A DNA stretch of 5,574 nt from the NCBI GenBank assembly GCA_902496335.1, contig CABVAO010000079.1:1-5574 (forward strand), in the 5' to 3' direction. Shown piece by piece: positions 1 to 5,539 of the stretch (positions are counted from its first letter, which is position 1; each line of letters opens with the position of its first letter). Both the position numbers and the translations under genes were made by a program. The notes beneath the pieces are model-generated. The model ran no database searches, was not told where the DNA came from, and saw nothing but the letters and a program-made list of their open reading frames with translations. The DNA is from an uncultured Collinsella sp. (GTDB lineage: Bacteria > Actinomycetota > Coriobacteriia > Coriobacteriales > Coriobacteriaceae).

Positions 1-57
1 TCACGAGCGGGGGCTCCTATCTTTTTAGTGCCCTCGGATTGGGTCATAGTGTCTGTC

Positions 58-100
58 CGTCCTCTGCCTGCGGCGCTTTCCATTGTTGGTGCAGAGGGCG
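58..100. repeat. Inverted repeat, 10-bp stem with 23-nt loop
   Basis: Positions 58-67 pair with 91-100. The core CCTCTGC/GCAGAGG is perfect, and the base is extended by one G-T wobble and two G-C pairs. Only CTTT follows on the + strand, so it is not a good terminator. Its role is unknown. It could be the end of an upstream transcript or part of a structured leader. Confidence 0.45.
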
Positions 101-196
101 CTTTGCCTACTCTGGCGGGCTTTCGCTGGCTTATGCTCAACCTGCGACGTTTCCATTATTGATACAAAGGCCAGGTTTGTTTGAACCAAAAAGGGG

Positions 197-265
197 AAGT
201 TGCGGTGGAATAGTTCCCGTTTGGCCGTCTTGAGGGGTTAAACAGGAACTATTCCACCGCAACTT
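197..265. repeat. Long near-perfect inverted repeat (26-bp arms)
   Basis: Left arm 197-222 and right arm 240-265 are complementary at 25 of 26 positions; the only mismatch is C218 against A244. The spacer is 17 nt, and two G-T plus two C-G pairs (223-226 with 236-239) could lengthen the stem to about 30 bp. Each arm also carries its own small dyad, GGAA-TAG-TTCC at 207-217 in the left arm. No T run follows on the + strand. Read on the - strand, the stem is followed by CCCC and five Ts, so it would resemble a terminator only for leftward transcription, yet no leftward gene is visible. It lies about 60 bp upstream of the DUF1846 promoter. A dispersed intergenic repeat (REP or MITE-like) is the likeliest explanation; that is inference. 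Confidence 0.8.
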
Positions 266-304
266 ATCGATGGCGCGTTTGGTTGGTGCCAGTTGATTGC
301 TTGG

Positions 305-333
305 GCGTTGGGGAGGGTCTGCTCCGTTATAAT
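305..333 (+). promoter_or_regulatory. Promoter of the DUF1846 gene
   Basis: A perfect -10 hexamer TATAAT lies at 328-333. At 17 bp spacing the -35 position (305-310) reads GCGTTG, which is poor, and TTGGGC at 301-306 would need a 21-bp spacer. Transcription should begin near 340, giving a leader of roughly 33 nt before the ATG at 373. The strong -10 supports a separate transcription unit for this gene. Confidence 0.65.
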
Positions 334-361
334 CGCCTAGAACATTAATTGGAAACGGGAC

Positions 362-366
362 GGGAG
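362..366 (+). promoter_or_regulatory. Ribosome binding site deciding the DUF1846 start
   Basis: GGGAG at 362-366 stands 6 nt before ATG 373. It favours this ATG over an in-frame TTG at 349, which would lie only about 9 nt from the expected transcript start and has no Shine-Dalgarno. Confidence 0.7.
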
Positions 367-372
367 CCATAT

Positions 373-1854
373 ATGCGCCAGGGTTTCGACAACGCGAAGT
401 ATATCGAGCTGCAGGCTGCTCACATTAAGGAGCGCATCTCGCAGTTTGGCGGCAAGCTCTATTTGGAGTTTGGCGGTAAGCTATTCGATGACTATCATGC
501 GAGCCGCGTGCTACCGGGTTTTGAACCGGACAGCAAGTTCCGCATGCTCAAGAGCATCGCCGACGATGTCGAGGTTATCATCGCGATCAACGCGAACCAC
601 ATCGAGAAAAACAAGGCTCGTGGTGACCTGGGCATTACCTATGACGAGGATGTGCTGCGCCTGGTTGACCTGTTCCGCGGCAACGGCTTTGCCGTCGCGG
701 CTGTGGTCATCACCCAGTACGCTGGCCAGCCTGCTGCTGATGTGTTCCGCAACCGCCTGAACGCGCTCGGTATTCCCGCCAAGCTGCACTATCCCATCGA
801 GGGGTATCCGCACGATGTCGATCTGATCGTGTCCGACGATGGCTACGGCAAGAACGAGTTTGTCGAGACCACGCGTCCGCTCGTCGTGGTCACCGCTCCC
901 GGCCCCGGCTCAGGCAAGCTCGCCACTTGCCTCTCGCAGCTCTATCACGAGCACAAGCACGGTACCGCCGCCGGCTACGCCAAGTTCGAGACTTTCCCGG
1001 TCTGGAATCTGCCCCTCACGCATCCGGTCAACATCGCCTATGAGGCAGCAACGGCCGATCTCGACGATGCCAATATCATCGACTCCTTCCACTTGGAGGC
1101 CTACAACAAGACCACGGTCAACTACAACCGCGACGTCGAGGCCTTCCCGGTGGTCCGTGCTCTGATGGAAAAGATCCTGGGCAAGAGCCCCTATCAGAGT
1201 CCTACGGACATGGGCGTCAATATGGTCGGCTTTGCCATCACCGATGACGATGCCTGTCGCGACGCTTCCAAGATGGAGATCGTCCGCCGCTACTTTACCG
1301 CGGTCGAAAATGTGCGCCGTACCGGCGTGGGCGATGAGCAAGTCGACCGTCTCAAGATTATTATGAAGAAAGCCGGCATCGATAAGAACTACTCACCGGC
1401 GCGCTCGGCGGCCCTCACCAGGGAGCAGCTGACGGGTGGTCCCGTGGGTGCCATGGTCATGCCCGATGGCTCCGTGGTGACCGGTAAGACCTCCACGCGC
1501 CTGGGCGCCGCAAGTTCGCTCATTATGAACGCCCTCAAGCATGTCTCGGGCGTCGACCTTGAGCTCGAGGTCATTAGCGATGAGGCGATCGAGCCCATCA
1601 GCAAGCTCAAGACGCATTTCCTGGGCAGCAAAAACCCTCGCCTCCACACCGACGAGACGCTTATGGCGCTGTCGATCACCTCGGCCACGAGTGAGACGGC
1701 CGCTCGCGTCCTTTCGGGCCTGGAGCAGCTGCGCGGTTGCGATGCCTTCTTTAGCGTGATTATCTCGCCGACGGACGAGACGGTACTGCGCAAACTGGGT
1801 ATCAACGTGTGCTGCGAGCCCAAGTTTGAGCGCCGCGGTTTCTTCCACCGCTAA
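373..1854 (+). CDS. DUF1846 / UPF0371 family protein of unknown function
   Basis: The 493-residue product matches the UPF0371 (DUF1846) family from end to end and has the expected length of about 500 residues. Recognisable family stretches are YLEFGGKLFDD (about residues 30-40), VLPGF (46-50), the NKARGDLGITYD region (about 80-91), VSDDGYGKN (153-161), the glycine-rich APGPGSGK loop (175-182) with the following LATCLSQLYHE, and GKTSTRLGAASS near 371-382. The glycine-rich loop resembles a nucleotide-binding P-loop but does not fit the strict Walker A pattern. Structures of family members exist, but I know of no established reaction, so no function is assigned. There is no signal peptide or membrane segment, so it is probably cytosolic. 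The start is the ATG behind GGGAG. The gene stands alone between its own promoter and terminator, so its neighbours say little about its role. Confidence 0.93.
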   Translation: MRQGFDNAKYIELQAAHIKERISQFGGKLYLEFGGKLFDDYHASRVLPGFEPDSKFRMLKSIADDVEVIIAINANHIEKNKARGDLGITYDEDVLRLVDLFRGNGFAVAAVVITQYAGQPAADVFRNRLNALGIPAKLHYPIEGYPHDVDLIVSDDGYGKNEFVETTRPLVVVTAPGPGSGKLATCLSQLYHEHKHGTAAGYAKFETFPVWNLPLTHPVNIAYEAATADLDDANIIDSFHLEAYNKTTVNYNRDVEAFPVVRALMEKILGKSPYQSPTDMGVNMVGFAITDDDACRDASKMEIVRRYFTAVENVRRTGVGDEQVDRLKIIMKKAGIDKNYSPARSAALTREQLTGGPVGAMVMPDGSVVTGKTSTRLGAASSLIMNALKHVSGVDLELEVISDEAIEPISKLKTHFLGSKNPRLHTDETLMALSITSATSETAARVLSGLEQLRGCDAFFSVIISPTDETVLRKLGINVCCEPKFERRGFFHR

Positions 1855-1888
1855 GTTTGAAGCACCGCGGTAATTGCATTGCATTTTG

Positions 1889-1921
1889 GCCGTATCGGGT
1901 TGGCGCCCGGTACGGCTTTTT
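1889..1921 (+). terminator. Intrinsic terminator after the DUF1846 gene
   Basis: An 11-bp stem (1889-1899 with 1906-1916, one T-G wobble) with a 6-nt loop TTGGCG is followed directly by five Ts (1917-1921). It lies 34 nt after the stop codon and separates this gene from the regulator downstream. Confidence 0.9.
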
Positions 1922-1985
1922 GATCAATAAAGCGCCTATTTCGGCGAAAAATAGCCGTTTACCTGCCTAGAAACAATTTGAGCGG

Positions 1986-1993
1986 TATACAAT
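1986..1993 (+). promoter_or_regulatory. Probable -10 of the winged-helix regulator promoter
   Basis: TATACAAT at 1986-1993 contains a good -10 hexamer, TACAAT (1988-1993). No convincing -35 stands 16-18 bp upstream; TTTACC at 1958-1963 is 24 bp away. Transcription would begin near 2000, leaving a leader of about 110 nt. The leader contains two small overlapping stems: GCGG/CCGC at 2016-2027, and an 8-bp stem 2027-2034/2045-2052 with one wobble. I recognise no riboswitch class in it. Confidence 0.5.
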
Positions 1994-2098
1994 AACCGTA
2001 ACTGTTTCATCCTTAGCGGGATGCCGCATGATGGATATTACCTGCCATCGTGAGGTGTGTCGGTCGCGCACGGCGCGTTAGATGCTCGTGCTCGGTTT

Positions 2099-2105
2099 GA
2101 GGAGG
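2099..2105 (+). promoter_or_regulatory. Strong Shine-Dalgarno deciding the regulator start
   Basis: GAGGAGG at 2099-2105 lies 5 nt before ATG 2111, a near-ideal site. It rules out the longer in-frame reading from GTG 2057, whose only G-rich element (TGAGG, 2051-2055) ends 1 nt before it. Confidence 0.85.
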
Positions 2106-2110
2106 CTGCT

Positions 2111-2449
2111 ATGGCGGGCAAGGGTCGTGCGAGTGTCAACGATATGAAGCGTGTTGAGGTGCTGGTGTTGATGGAAATCGACCAGCAAACCGAAGACAAT
2201 GGCGGGCCGTATGGTTTCTCGCGCAAAACGCTTGCCGAGCGCGTGGGGGTTTCGCCGTATCGTGCCCGCGCCGCAATCGATCGCTTGGATTCCGAAGGCA
2301 TGATTGATGTCGTCTCGCGTTATAGCGACGACGGCGGTCAGCTTGCAAATGGCATTTGCCTCACCGAACGTGGCGAGTGGTATCTTGAGGGCGTCCGTAC
2401 CGGCATGCTCGTTCAAGAAATGCTTGAGGACGAGGTTGCTGATCGATAG
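2111..2449 (+). CDS. Small winged helix-turn-helix DNA-binding protein
   Basis: The product is 112 residues, the size of a single DNA-binding domain with short flanks. A first helix (about residues 11-27, DMKRVEVLVLMEIDQQ) precedes a helix-turn-helix: SRKTLAERVGV (37-47), turn, then SPYRARAAIDRLDSEG (48-63) as recognition helix. A beta wing of about 64-85 (MIDVVSRYSDDGGQLANGI and on) ends in LTERGEWYLEG, a type of ending common in MarR/PadR-like winged helices. A short acidic tail (VQEMLEDEVADR) could help dimerisation. No ligand domain, metal-binding cysteines or membrane segment is visible. The gene has its own promoter region and terminator, so it is monocistronic. Its targets are unknown. 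The exact family is uncertain, but a transcription regulator is likely. Confidence 0.85.
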   Translation: MAGKGRASVNDMKRVEVLVLMEIDQQTEDNGGPYGFSRKTLAERVGVSPYRARAAIDRLDSEGMIDVVSRYSDDGGQLANGICLTERGEWYLEGVRTGMLVQEMLEDEVADR

Positions 2450-2473
2450 CAGCATGTAACCCTTGCCATAGCG

Positions 2474-2506
2474 ACGCCGCCTGGGAAACCGGGCGGCGTT
2501 TTGTTT
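2474..2506 (+). terminator. Intrinsic terminator after the regulator
   Basis: An 11-bp GC-rich stem (2474-2484 with 2489-2499, one T-G wobble) closes on a GAAA tetraloop of the stable GNRA type, followed by TTTTGTTT. It starts 25 nt after the stop codon and separates the regulator from pyrG. Confidence 0.92.
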
Positions 2507-2540
2507 CAAGATTGAGAAATGCAATCGCACGCGAGAAAAA

Positions 2541-2572
2541 TTGCGAACGGTCCGCGGCGCGAGTATTACAAT
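2541..2572 (+). promoter_or_regulatory. Probable pyrG promoter
   Basis: TTGCGA (2541-2546) as -35 and TATTAC (2564-2569) as -10 are 17 bp apart. The overlapping TACAAT (2567-2572) is a better hexamer but at 20 bp spacing. Transcription would begin near 2576-2580. Two dyads overlap or flank the -35: GCAAT (2521-2525) with ATTGC (2540-2544), and TCGC-AC-GCGA (2525-2534). They could be a regulator site, but no family is recognised. Confidence 0.5.
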
Positions 2573-2577
2573 GAAGA

Positions 2578-2621
2578 CCCGTAAGATGTGGATAAACAAC
2601 TTCTACGGGAAGCGCAGGTAA
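2578..2621 (+). other. pyrG leader: hairpin and 11-codon mini-ORF
   Basis: CCCGTA (2578-2583) pairs perfectly with TACGGG (2604-2609); a bulge and two more short paired stretches may extend the stem inward. No T run follows, so it is not a terminator. Across the hairpin runs a mini-ORF from ATG 2586 to TAA 2619-2621 encoding MWINNFYGKRR. Its stop overlaps the site just after AGG 2616-2618, the likely pyrG Shine-Dalgarno (9 nt before the pyrG ATG). The mini-ORF has no good ribosome binding site, so its translation is doubtful. The leader does not show the run of initial Gs followed by a terminator known from reiterative-transcription control of Bacillus pyrG. Confidence 0.35.
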
Positions 2622-2627
2622 CTCAAT

Positions 2628-4289
2628 ATGACCAAGCATGTGTTCGTAACCGGTGGCGTGGTTTCGTCCCTGGGCAAGGGTATCACCGCGGCCTCGCTGG
2701 GCCGTCTGCTCAAGTCGCGTGGCTACAAAGTAACGATGCAGAAGGCCGACCCGTATCTGAACGTCGACCCCGGTACCATGAGCCCGTTCCAGCATGGTGA
2801 GGTCTTCGTTACCGAGGATGGTTACGAGTCCGACCTGGACCTGGGTCATTACGAGCGCTTTATTGATGAGAACCTGACCCGCGATTCCAACTTTACGACC
2901 GGTGCCATCTACAAAAGCCTAATCGCCCGCGAGCGTCGCGGCGACTTTTTGGGCGGTACCGTGCAGGTGATTCCCCACGTCACCAATGCCATTAAGGACA
3001 AGTTCCGCCGCATCGAGGAGCAGACCGGCTCCGATGTAGTCATCACCGAGCTGGGCGGCACGATCGGCGACATCGAGTCCCAGCCGTTTGTCGAGGCCAT
3101 CCGTCAGTACCGCAAGGAGGCCGGCCCCGAGAACGTCTGCTACATCCACGTGTCGCTCGTTCCCTATATCGCCGCCGCCCACGAGGTCAAGACCAAGCCC
3201 ACGCAGCATTCCGTCAAGGAGCTCCGCAGCTTTGGCATCCAGCCCGATATTATCGTGCTGCGCTCCGACCACCATATCGATGACGCTATCCGCGGAAAGA
3301 TCGCAAGCTTCTGCGACGTCGACACCGATTGCGTCTTTACCAACGAGGACTGCGCGAGCATTTACGATGTTCCGCAGCTGCTTGCCGAGCAGGACTTTGA
3401 CCTGCGCATTTGCGAGCGCCTGGGTCTGGACCCGCGTGAGCGCGACATGAGCGAGTGGAACGAGTTCCTGCGCAAACAGAATCACGCCAACCATCACGCC
3501 GACAAGGTGAAGATCGCCGTCGTGGGTAAGTACACGCAGCTGCCCGATGCGTACCTGTCGGTTATCGAGGCCCTGCACCATGCGGGCGTCTTCTATGATC
3601 GCCATGTGGACGTCCAGCTAGTCGACGGCGAGAGCCTCGACGAGCAGAATGTCTCCGAGGTTCTGGGCGACGCCTCGGGCATCCTGGTCCCCGGCGGCTT
3701 TGGCAAGCGCGCCCTGGAGGGCAAGATCCTCGCGGCCGAGTTTGCCCGTGAGCACAAGATTCCGTATCTGGGCATTTGCCTGGGTATGCAGGTGGCCGTG
3801 TGCGAGTTCGCCCGCAACGTCGTCGGCCTTGCCGGCGCCAGCTCCTCCGAGTTCGATCCGGACGGCCCGTTTAGCGTCATCGATCTGATGAGCTCGCAGG
3901 AGGACGTGACCGAGAAGGGCGGCACCATGCGCCTGGGCGCCTATCCGTGCAAGCTCGCCGCCGATACCCTTGCTCGCGAGGCATATGGCGAGGAGCTCGT
4001 CTACGAGCGTCACCGTCACCGCTTTGAGTTCAACAACGCCTTCCGTGACCAGCTCGAGGACGCCGGTTTGGTTATCTCGGGTCTGTCGCCCGACGAGCGC
4101 CTGGTCGAGATGGTCGAGCTGCCGCGCGACGTGCATCCGTGGTATGTGGCAACCCAGGCTCATCCCGAGTTCAAGAGCCGCCCGACCAACCCGCAGCCGC
4201 TGTTCCGCGAGTTCGTGCGCGCTTCGATCGGCCAGCACGAGGGTGTCGACCGTCTGCAGGTGACGCCCATGAACCTCGCTACGGACTAA
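2628..4289 (+). CDS. pyrG: CTP synthase (glutamine-hydrolysing)
   Basis: This 553-residue protein has the full length of bacterial CTP synthases and makes CTP from UTP, ATP and glutamine, the last step of pyrimidine nucleotide synthesis, in the cytosol. The N-terminal synthetase domain (about 1-265) shows the P-loop GGVVSSLGKG (9-18), KADPYLNVDPGTMSPFQHGE (39-58), the probable Mg ligands D71 and E141 by alignment with the E. coli enzyme, and KTKPTQHSVKEL (188-199), a UTP/CTP-site stretch. After a linker, the class I glutaminase domain (about 295-535) has the oxyanion loop PGGFG (355-359), the nucleophile Cys384 in LGICLGMQ, and the His512/Glu514 pair in AHPEF; RHRHRFEFNN (461-470) is another family signature. 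All key residues are present, so the enzyme should be active. It heads a two-gene unit with xerD. The ATG is preceded by AGG at 9 nt, a modest site. Confidence 0.98.
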   Translation: MTKHVFVTGGVVSSLGKGITAASLGRLLKSRGYKVTMQKADPYLNVDPGTMSPFQHGEVFVTEDGYESDLDLGHYERFIDENLTRDSNFTTGAIYKSLIARERRGDFLGGTVQVIPHVTNAIKDKFRRIEEQTGSDVVITELGGTIGDIESQPFVEAIRQYRKEAGPENVCYIHVSLVPYIAAAHEVKTKPTQHSVKELRSFGIQPDIIVLRSDHHIDDAIRGKIASFCDVDTDCVFTNEDCASIYDVPQLLAEQDFDLRICERLGLDPRERDMSEWNEFLRKQNHANHHADKVKIAVVGKYTQLPDAYLSVIEALHHAGVFYDRHVDVQLVDGESLDEQNVSEVLGDASGILVPGGFGKRALEGKILAAEFAREHKIPYLGICLGMQVAVCEFARNVVGLAGASSSEFDPDGPFSVIDLMSSQEDVTEKGGTMRLGAYPCKLAADTLAREAYGEELVYERHRHRFEFNNAFRDQLEDAGLVISGLSPDERLVEMVELPRDVHPWYVATQAHPEFKSRPTNPQPLFREFVRASIGQHEGVDRLQVTPMNLATD

Positions 4290-4291
4290 GG

Positions 4292-5233
4292 GTGCCGGCG
4301 AATAAGGAACATACCGAAGCTACTCCCTCGTCGCTCGCCGTGGCGGCGGGGGAGTATCTCGATTACCTCGCGGTCGAGCGGGGTTTGGCGCGCAACACGA
4401 TTGCGGCCTATCGTCGTGACCTGACGACGTACTGCGCCTATCTGGAGCGGGCGGGTATTGTGTCTTTTGAAGAGGTGACCCGTCAGGTCGTGGAGGGCTT
4501 TGTTGCCGACCGTCGCGATGGGGGCTATTCCGATGCCTCGGTGGAGCGTGCGCTTGCGGCCGTGAAGGGCCTGCATGCCTTTTTGGTGCGCGATGGGGCT
4601 GTGGCCCAAAATCCAACGGCGGCGTTGCGCCTGCCTAAAAAGGCTGAGCGTTTGCCGGAGTATCTATCGGTGGAGGATGTCTCGGCGCTGCTCGATCAAG
4701 ACTTCCCCGAGGGCGAGATGGGCTTGCGCGACCATGCCATCTTGGAAGTGCTCTACGGATGCGGTTTACGTGTGAGCGAGTTGGTGGGGCTCGATGTGGG
4801 CGATATCCATATCGACGATGGCTTTGTGCTCGTTCGCGGTAAGGGCTCGAAGGAACGCCTGTCACCGCTGGTGGGAAGCGCGGCGCGAGCTCTGACGCTC
4901 TATGTAACTGAGGGGCGTTCTCGCTTGGCGGCCCATGCCCGCGGAACCGAGACCTCGGCGGTCTTTTTAAATAAGAACGGCCGCCGTCTGTCGCGCCAGG
5001 GCATTCATGCCATCTGTGAGCGCTACGGGCGCCAGGTGGGGCTGGTGGGACTCCATCCCCACACGCTGCGTCACTCCTTTGCCACCCATATGCTTGCGGG
5101 CGGCGCAGACCTCCGTGTGCTACAGGAGATCTTGGGACATGCCGATATATCGACCACGCAGGTCTACACGCATGTCGACCGAACGCAACTGACCGAGGTC
5201 TATCTGGCGGCGCATCCGCTAGCACATCGCTAG
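4292..5233 (+). CDS. xerD: Tyrosine recombinase XerD
   Basis: The 313-residue product is a XerC/XerD-type site-specific recombinase; XerD with XerC resolves chromosome dimers at dif sites near the terminus. The N-terminal SAM-like DNA-binding domain spans about 15-105 (EYLDYLAVERGLARNTIAAY). The catalytic domain (about 120-305) carries the complete set: Arg160 in GLRVSEL, Lys184 in GKGSKER, His257 and Arg260 in HPHTLRH, His283 in LGHADISTTQ, and nucleophile Tyr292 in VYTHV. The C-terminus with AAHP fits XerD better than XerC, but the split is by resemblance only. The chosen start is GTG 4292, 2 nt after the pyrG stop. No separate Shine-Dalgarno is visible, which suggests translational coupling; GTG 4340 is a shorter alternative that also keeps the whole domain set. 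Its intact housekeeping form and the pyrG link argue against a phage or transposon integrase. Confidence 0.88.
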   Translation: MPANKEHTEATPSSLAVAAGEYLDYLAVERGLARNTIAAYRRDLTTYCAYLERAGIVSFEEVTRQVVEGFVADRRDGGYSDASVERALAAVKGLHAFLVRDGAVAQNPTAALRLPKKAERLPEYLSVEDVSALLDQDFPEGEMGLRDHAILEVLYGCGLRVSELVGLDVGDIHIDDGFVLVRGKGSKERLSPLVGSAARALTLYVTEGRSRLAAHARGTETSAVFLNKNGRRLSRQGIHAICERYGRQVGLVGLHPHTLRHSFATHMLAGGADLRVLQEILGHADISTTQVYTHVDRTQLTEVYLAAHPLAHR

Positions 5234-5242
5234 CACCTCGCT
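5217..5242. repeat. 11-bp tandem repeat across the xerD stop codon
   Basis: CGCTAGCACAT (5217-5227) is followed directly by CGCTAGCACCT (5228-5238), which differs at one base, and then by CGCT (5239-5242). The second copy contains the xerD TAG at 5231-5233. A small slippage duplication at the gene end is the simple explanation. Confidence 0.6.
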
Positions 5243-5249
5243 GACCTGC

Positions 5250-5263
5250 ATATTTATAAATAT
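5250..5263. repeat. Perfect 14-bp AT palindrome
   Basis: ATATTTATAAATAT at 5250-5263 equals its own reverse complement and has no G or C. It sits between the xerD stop and the GC-rich hairpin that starts at 5265. For leftward transcription it would lie just after that hairpin and give an AT-rich release tract. Confidence 0.6.
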
Positions 5264-5264
5264 T

Positions 5265-5336
5265 AAATGGGACGGGCCCCAGATTGCCGAGACGCACTTT
5301 TGCGCGCATGGGCAATCTGGGGCCCGTCCCATTTTT
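5265..5336. terminator. Long perfect hairpin, likely terminator of pyrG-xerD
   Basis: Arms 5265-5288 and 5311-5334 are complementary over 24 bp without a mismatch. The 22-nt loop can form an inner hairpin (CGCA 5293-5296 with TGCG 5301-5304, loop CTTT). Five Ts at 5332-5336 follow the GC-rich part on the + strand, so it should end the pyrG-xerD transcript 31 nt after the xerD stop. Each arm contains the palindrome GGGCCC. The stem is much longer than the two other terminators in the window (11 bp each), so it may be a repeat element that also serves as terminator. Confidence 0.8.
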
Positions 5337-5428
5337 CGCCAGACACCGACGCGGTGGTGGGCCGTGTGTACCGTGGGCGGGGGAGTTTGGGGGCGATGTG
5401 AACGGCGTGTAAAGGGACGTAAAAATCG

Positions 5429-5454
5429 CCTCAAGGTCAACTTGAAGGTTGAGG
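5429..5454. promoter_or_regulatory. SoxR/MerR-like dyad, candidate operator
   Basis: TCAAG (5431-5435) and CTTGA (5441-5445) form a dyad with a 5-bp centre. CCTCAA (5429-5434) also pairs with TTGAGG (5449-5454). The core resembles the CCTCAAG/CTTGAGG half-sites of SoxR-type MerR regulators, but the symmetry is imperfect and no clear -35 and -10 flank it at MerR-type spacing. No MerR gene is in the window. Confidence 0.3.
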
Positions 5455-5498
5455 TTCGCGGGCGTGGTTCTACAGGTGGCATCCCGCTGTTGCTGTAA

Positions 5499-5514
5499 AC
5501 ACAACATATTGTGT
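5499..5514. promoter_or_regulatory. Candidate NrdR box 1
   Basis: ACACAACATATTGTGT matches the 16-bp NrdR box consensus acaCwAtATaTwGtgt at 15 positions; only position 7 (C for T) differs. The palindrome extends to AAACACAA/TTGTGTTT (5497-5504 and 5509-5516). NrdR is the zinc-finger and ATP-cone repressor of ribonucleotide reductase genes. The gene it would control must lie to the right of the window, as xerD ends 265 bp upstream and no leftward gene is present. Confidence 0.6.
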
Positions 5515-5539
5515 TTTCGAACATATGCTTGGGGGTGTT

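Larger units (their letters stand above)
1..327. other. Upstream non-coding region without a convincing gene
   Basis: No reading frame here resembles a known protein. One frame is open from the left edge to a TGA at 160-162 (53 codons, no recognisable motif), and another runs from 39 to 233. Neither shows a ribosome binding site or a family signature, so neither is annotated as a gene, although the first could be the tail of a gene that begins outside the window. The stretch is less GC-rich than the genes. It holds a 10-bp hairpin (58-100) and a long inverted repeat (197-265). At the left edge a 4-bp GAGC/GCTC hairpin (5-16) is followed after 5 nt by five Ts (22-26), which may be the remnant of an upstream terminator. 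Confidence 0.5.

Noticed and set aside
1..162. Open frame from the left edge to TGA 160-162 as the 3' end of a gene
   Set aside because: No recognisable motif or family in the 53 residues, a competing open frame overlaps it, and it crosses the 58-100 hairpin. It remains possible but unsupported.
39..233. 64-codon frame in the left non-coding region
   Set aside because: No ribosome site, odd Cys- and Ser-rich composition, and its end runs into the long inverted repeat.
2057..2110. N-terminal extension of the winged-helix protein from GTG 2057
   Set aside because: GAGGAGG at ideal distance marks ATG 2111, and the extension would have TGAGG only 1 nt before its GTG.
2000..2110. Riboswitch in the regulator leader
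   Set aside because: Only two short overlapping stems are visible and no known riboswitch core could be recognised.
4139..4291. Long N-terminal extension of XerD overlapping pyrG
   Set aside because: The extra residues are translated from the pyrG 3' end in another frame, do not resemble XerD, and have no start signal.
4292..5233. Phage or integron integrase, or part of a mobile element
   Set aside because: The length, complete XerD-type motifs, tight linkage to pyrG and lack of att-like repeats or other mobile genes fit a housekeeping XerD.
5375..5393. G-quadruplex in the G-rich stretch
   Set aside because: Only three runs of three or more Gs are present. The G-rich right edge (5551-5574) likewise has only three such runs within the window.
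4635..5507. Long - strand frame opposite xerD
   Set aside because: It is rich in Pro, Arg and Ser, as expected for an antisense frame of a GC-rich gene, and xerD on the + strand has all catalytic residues.
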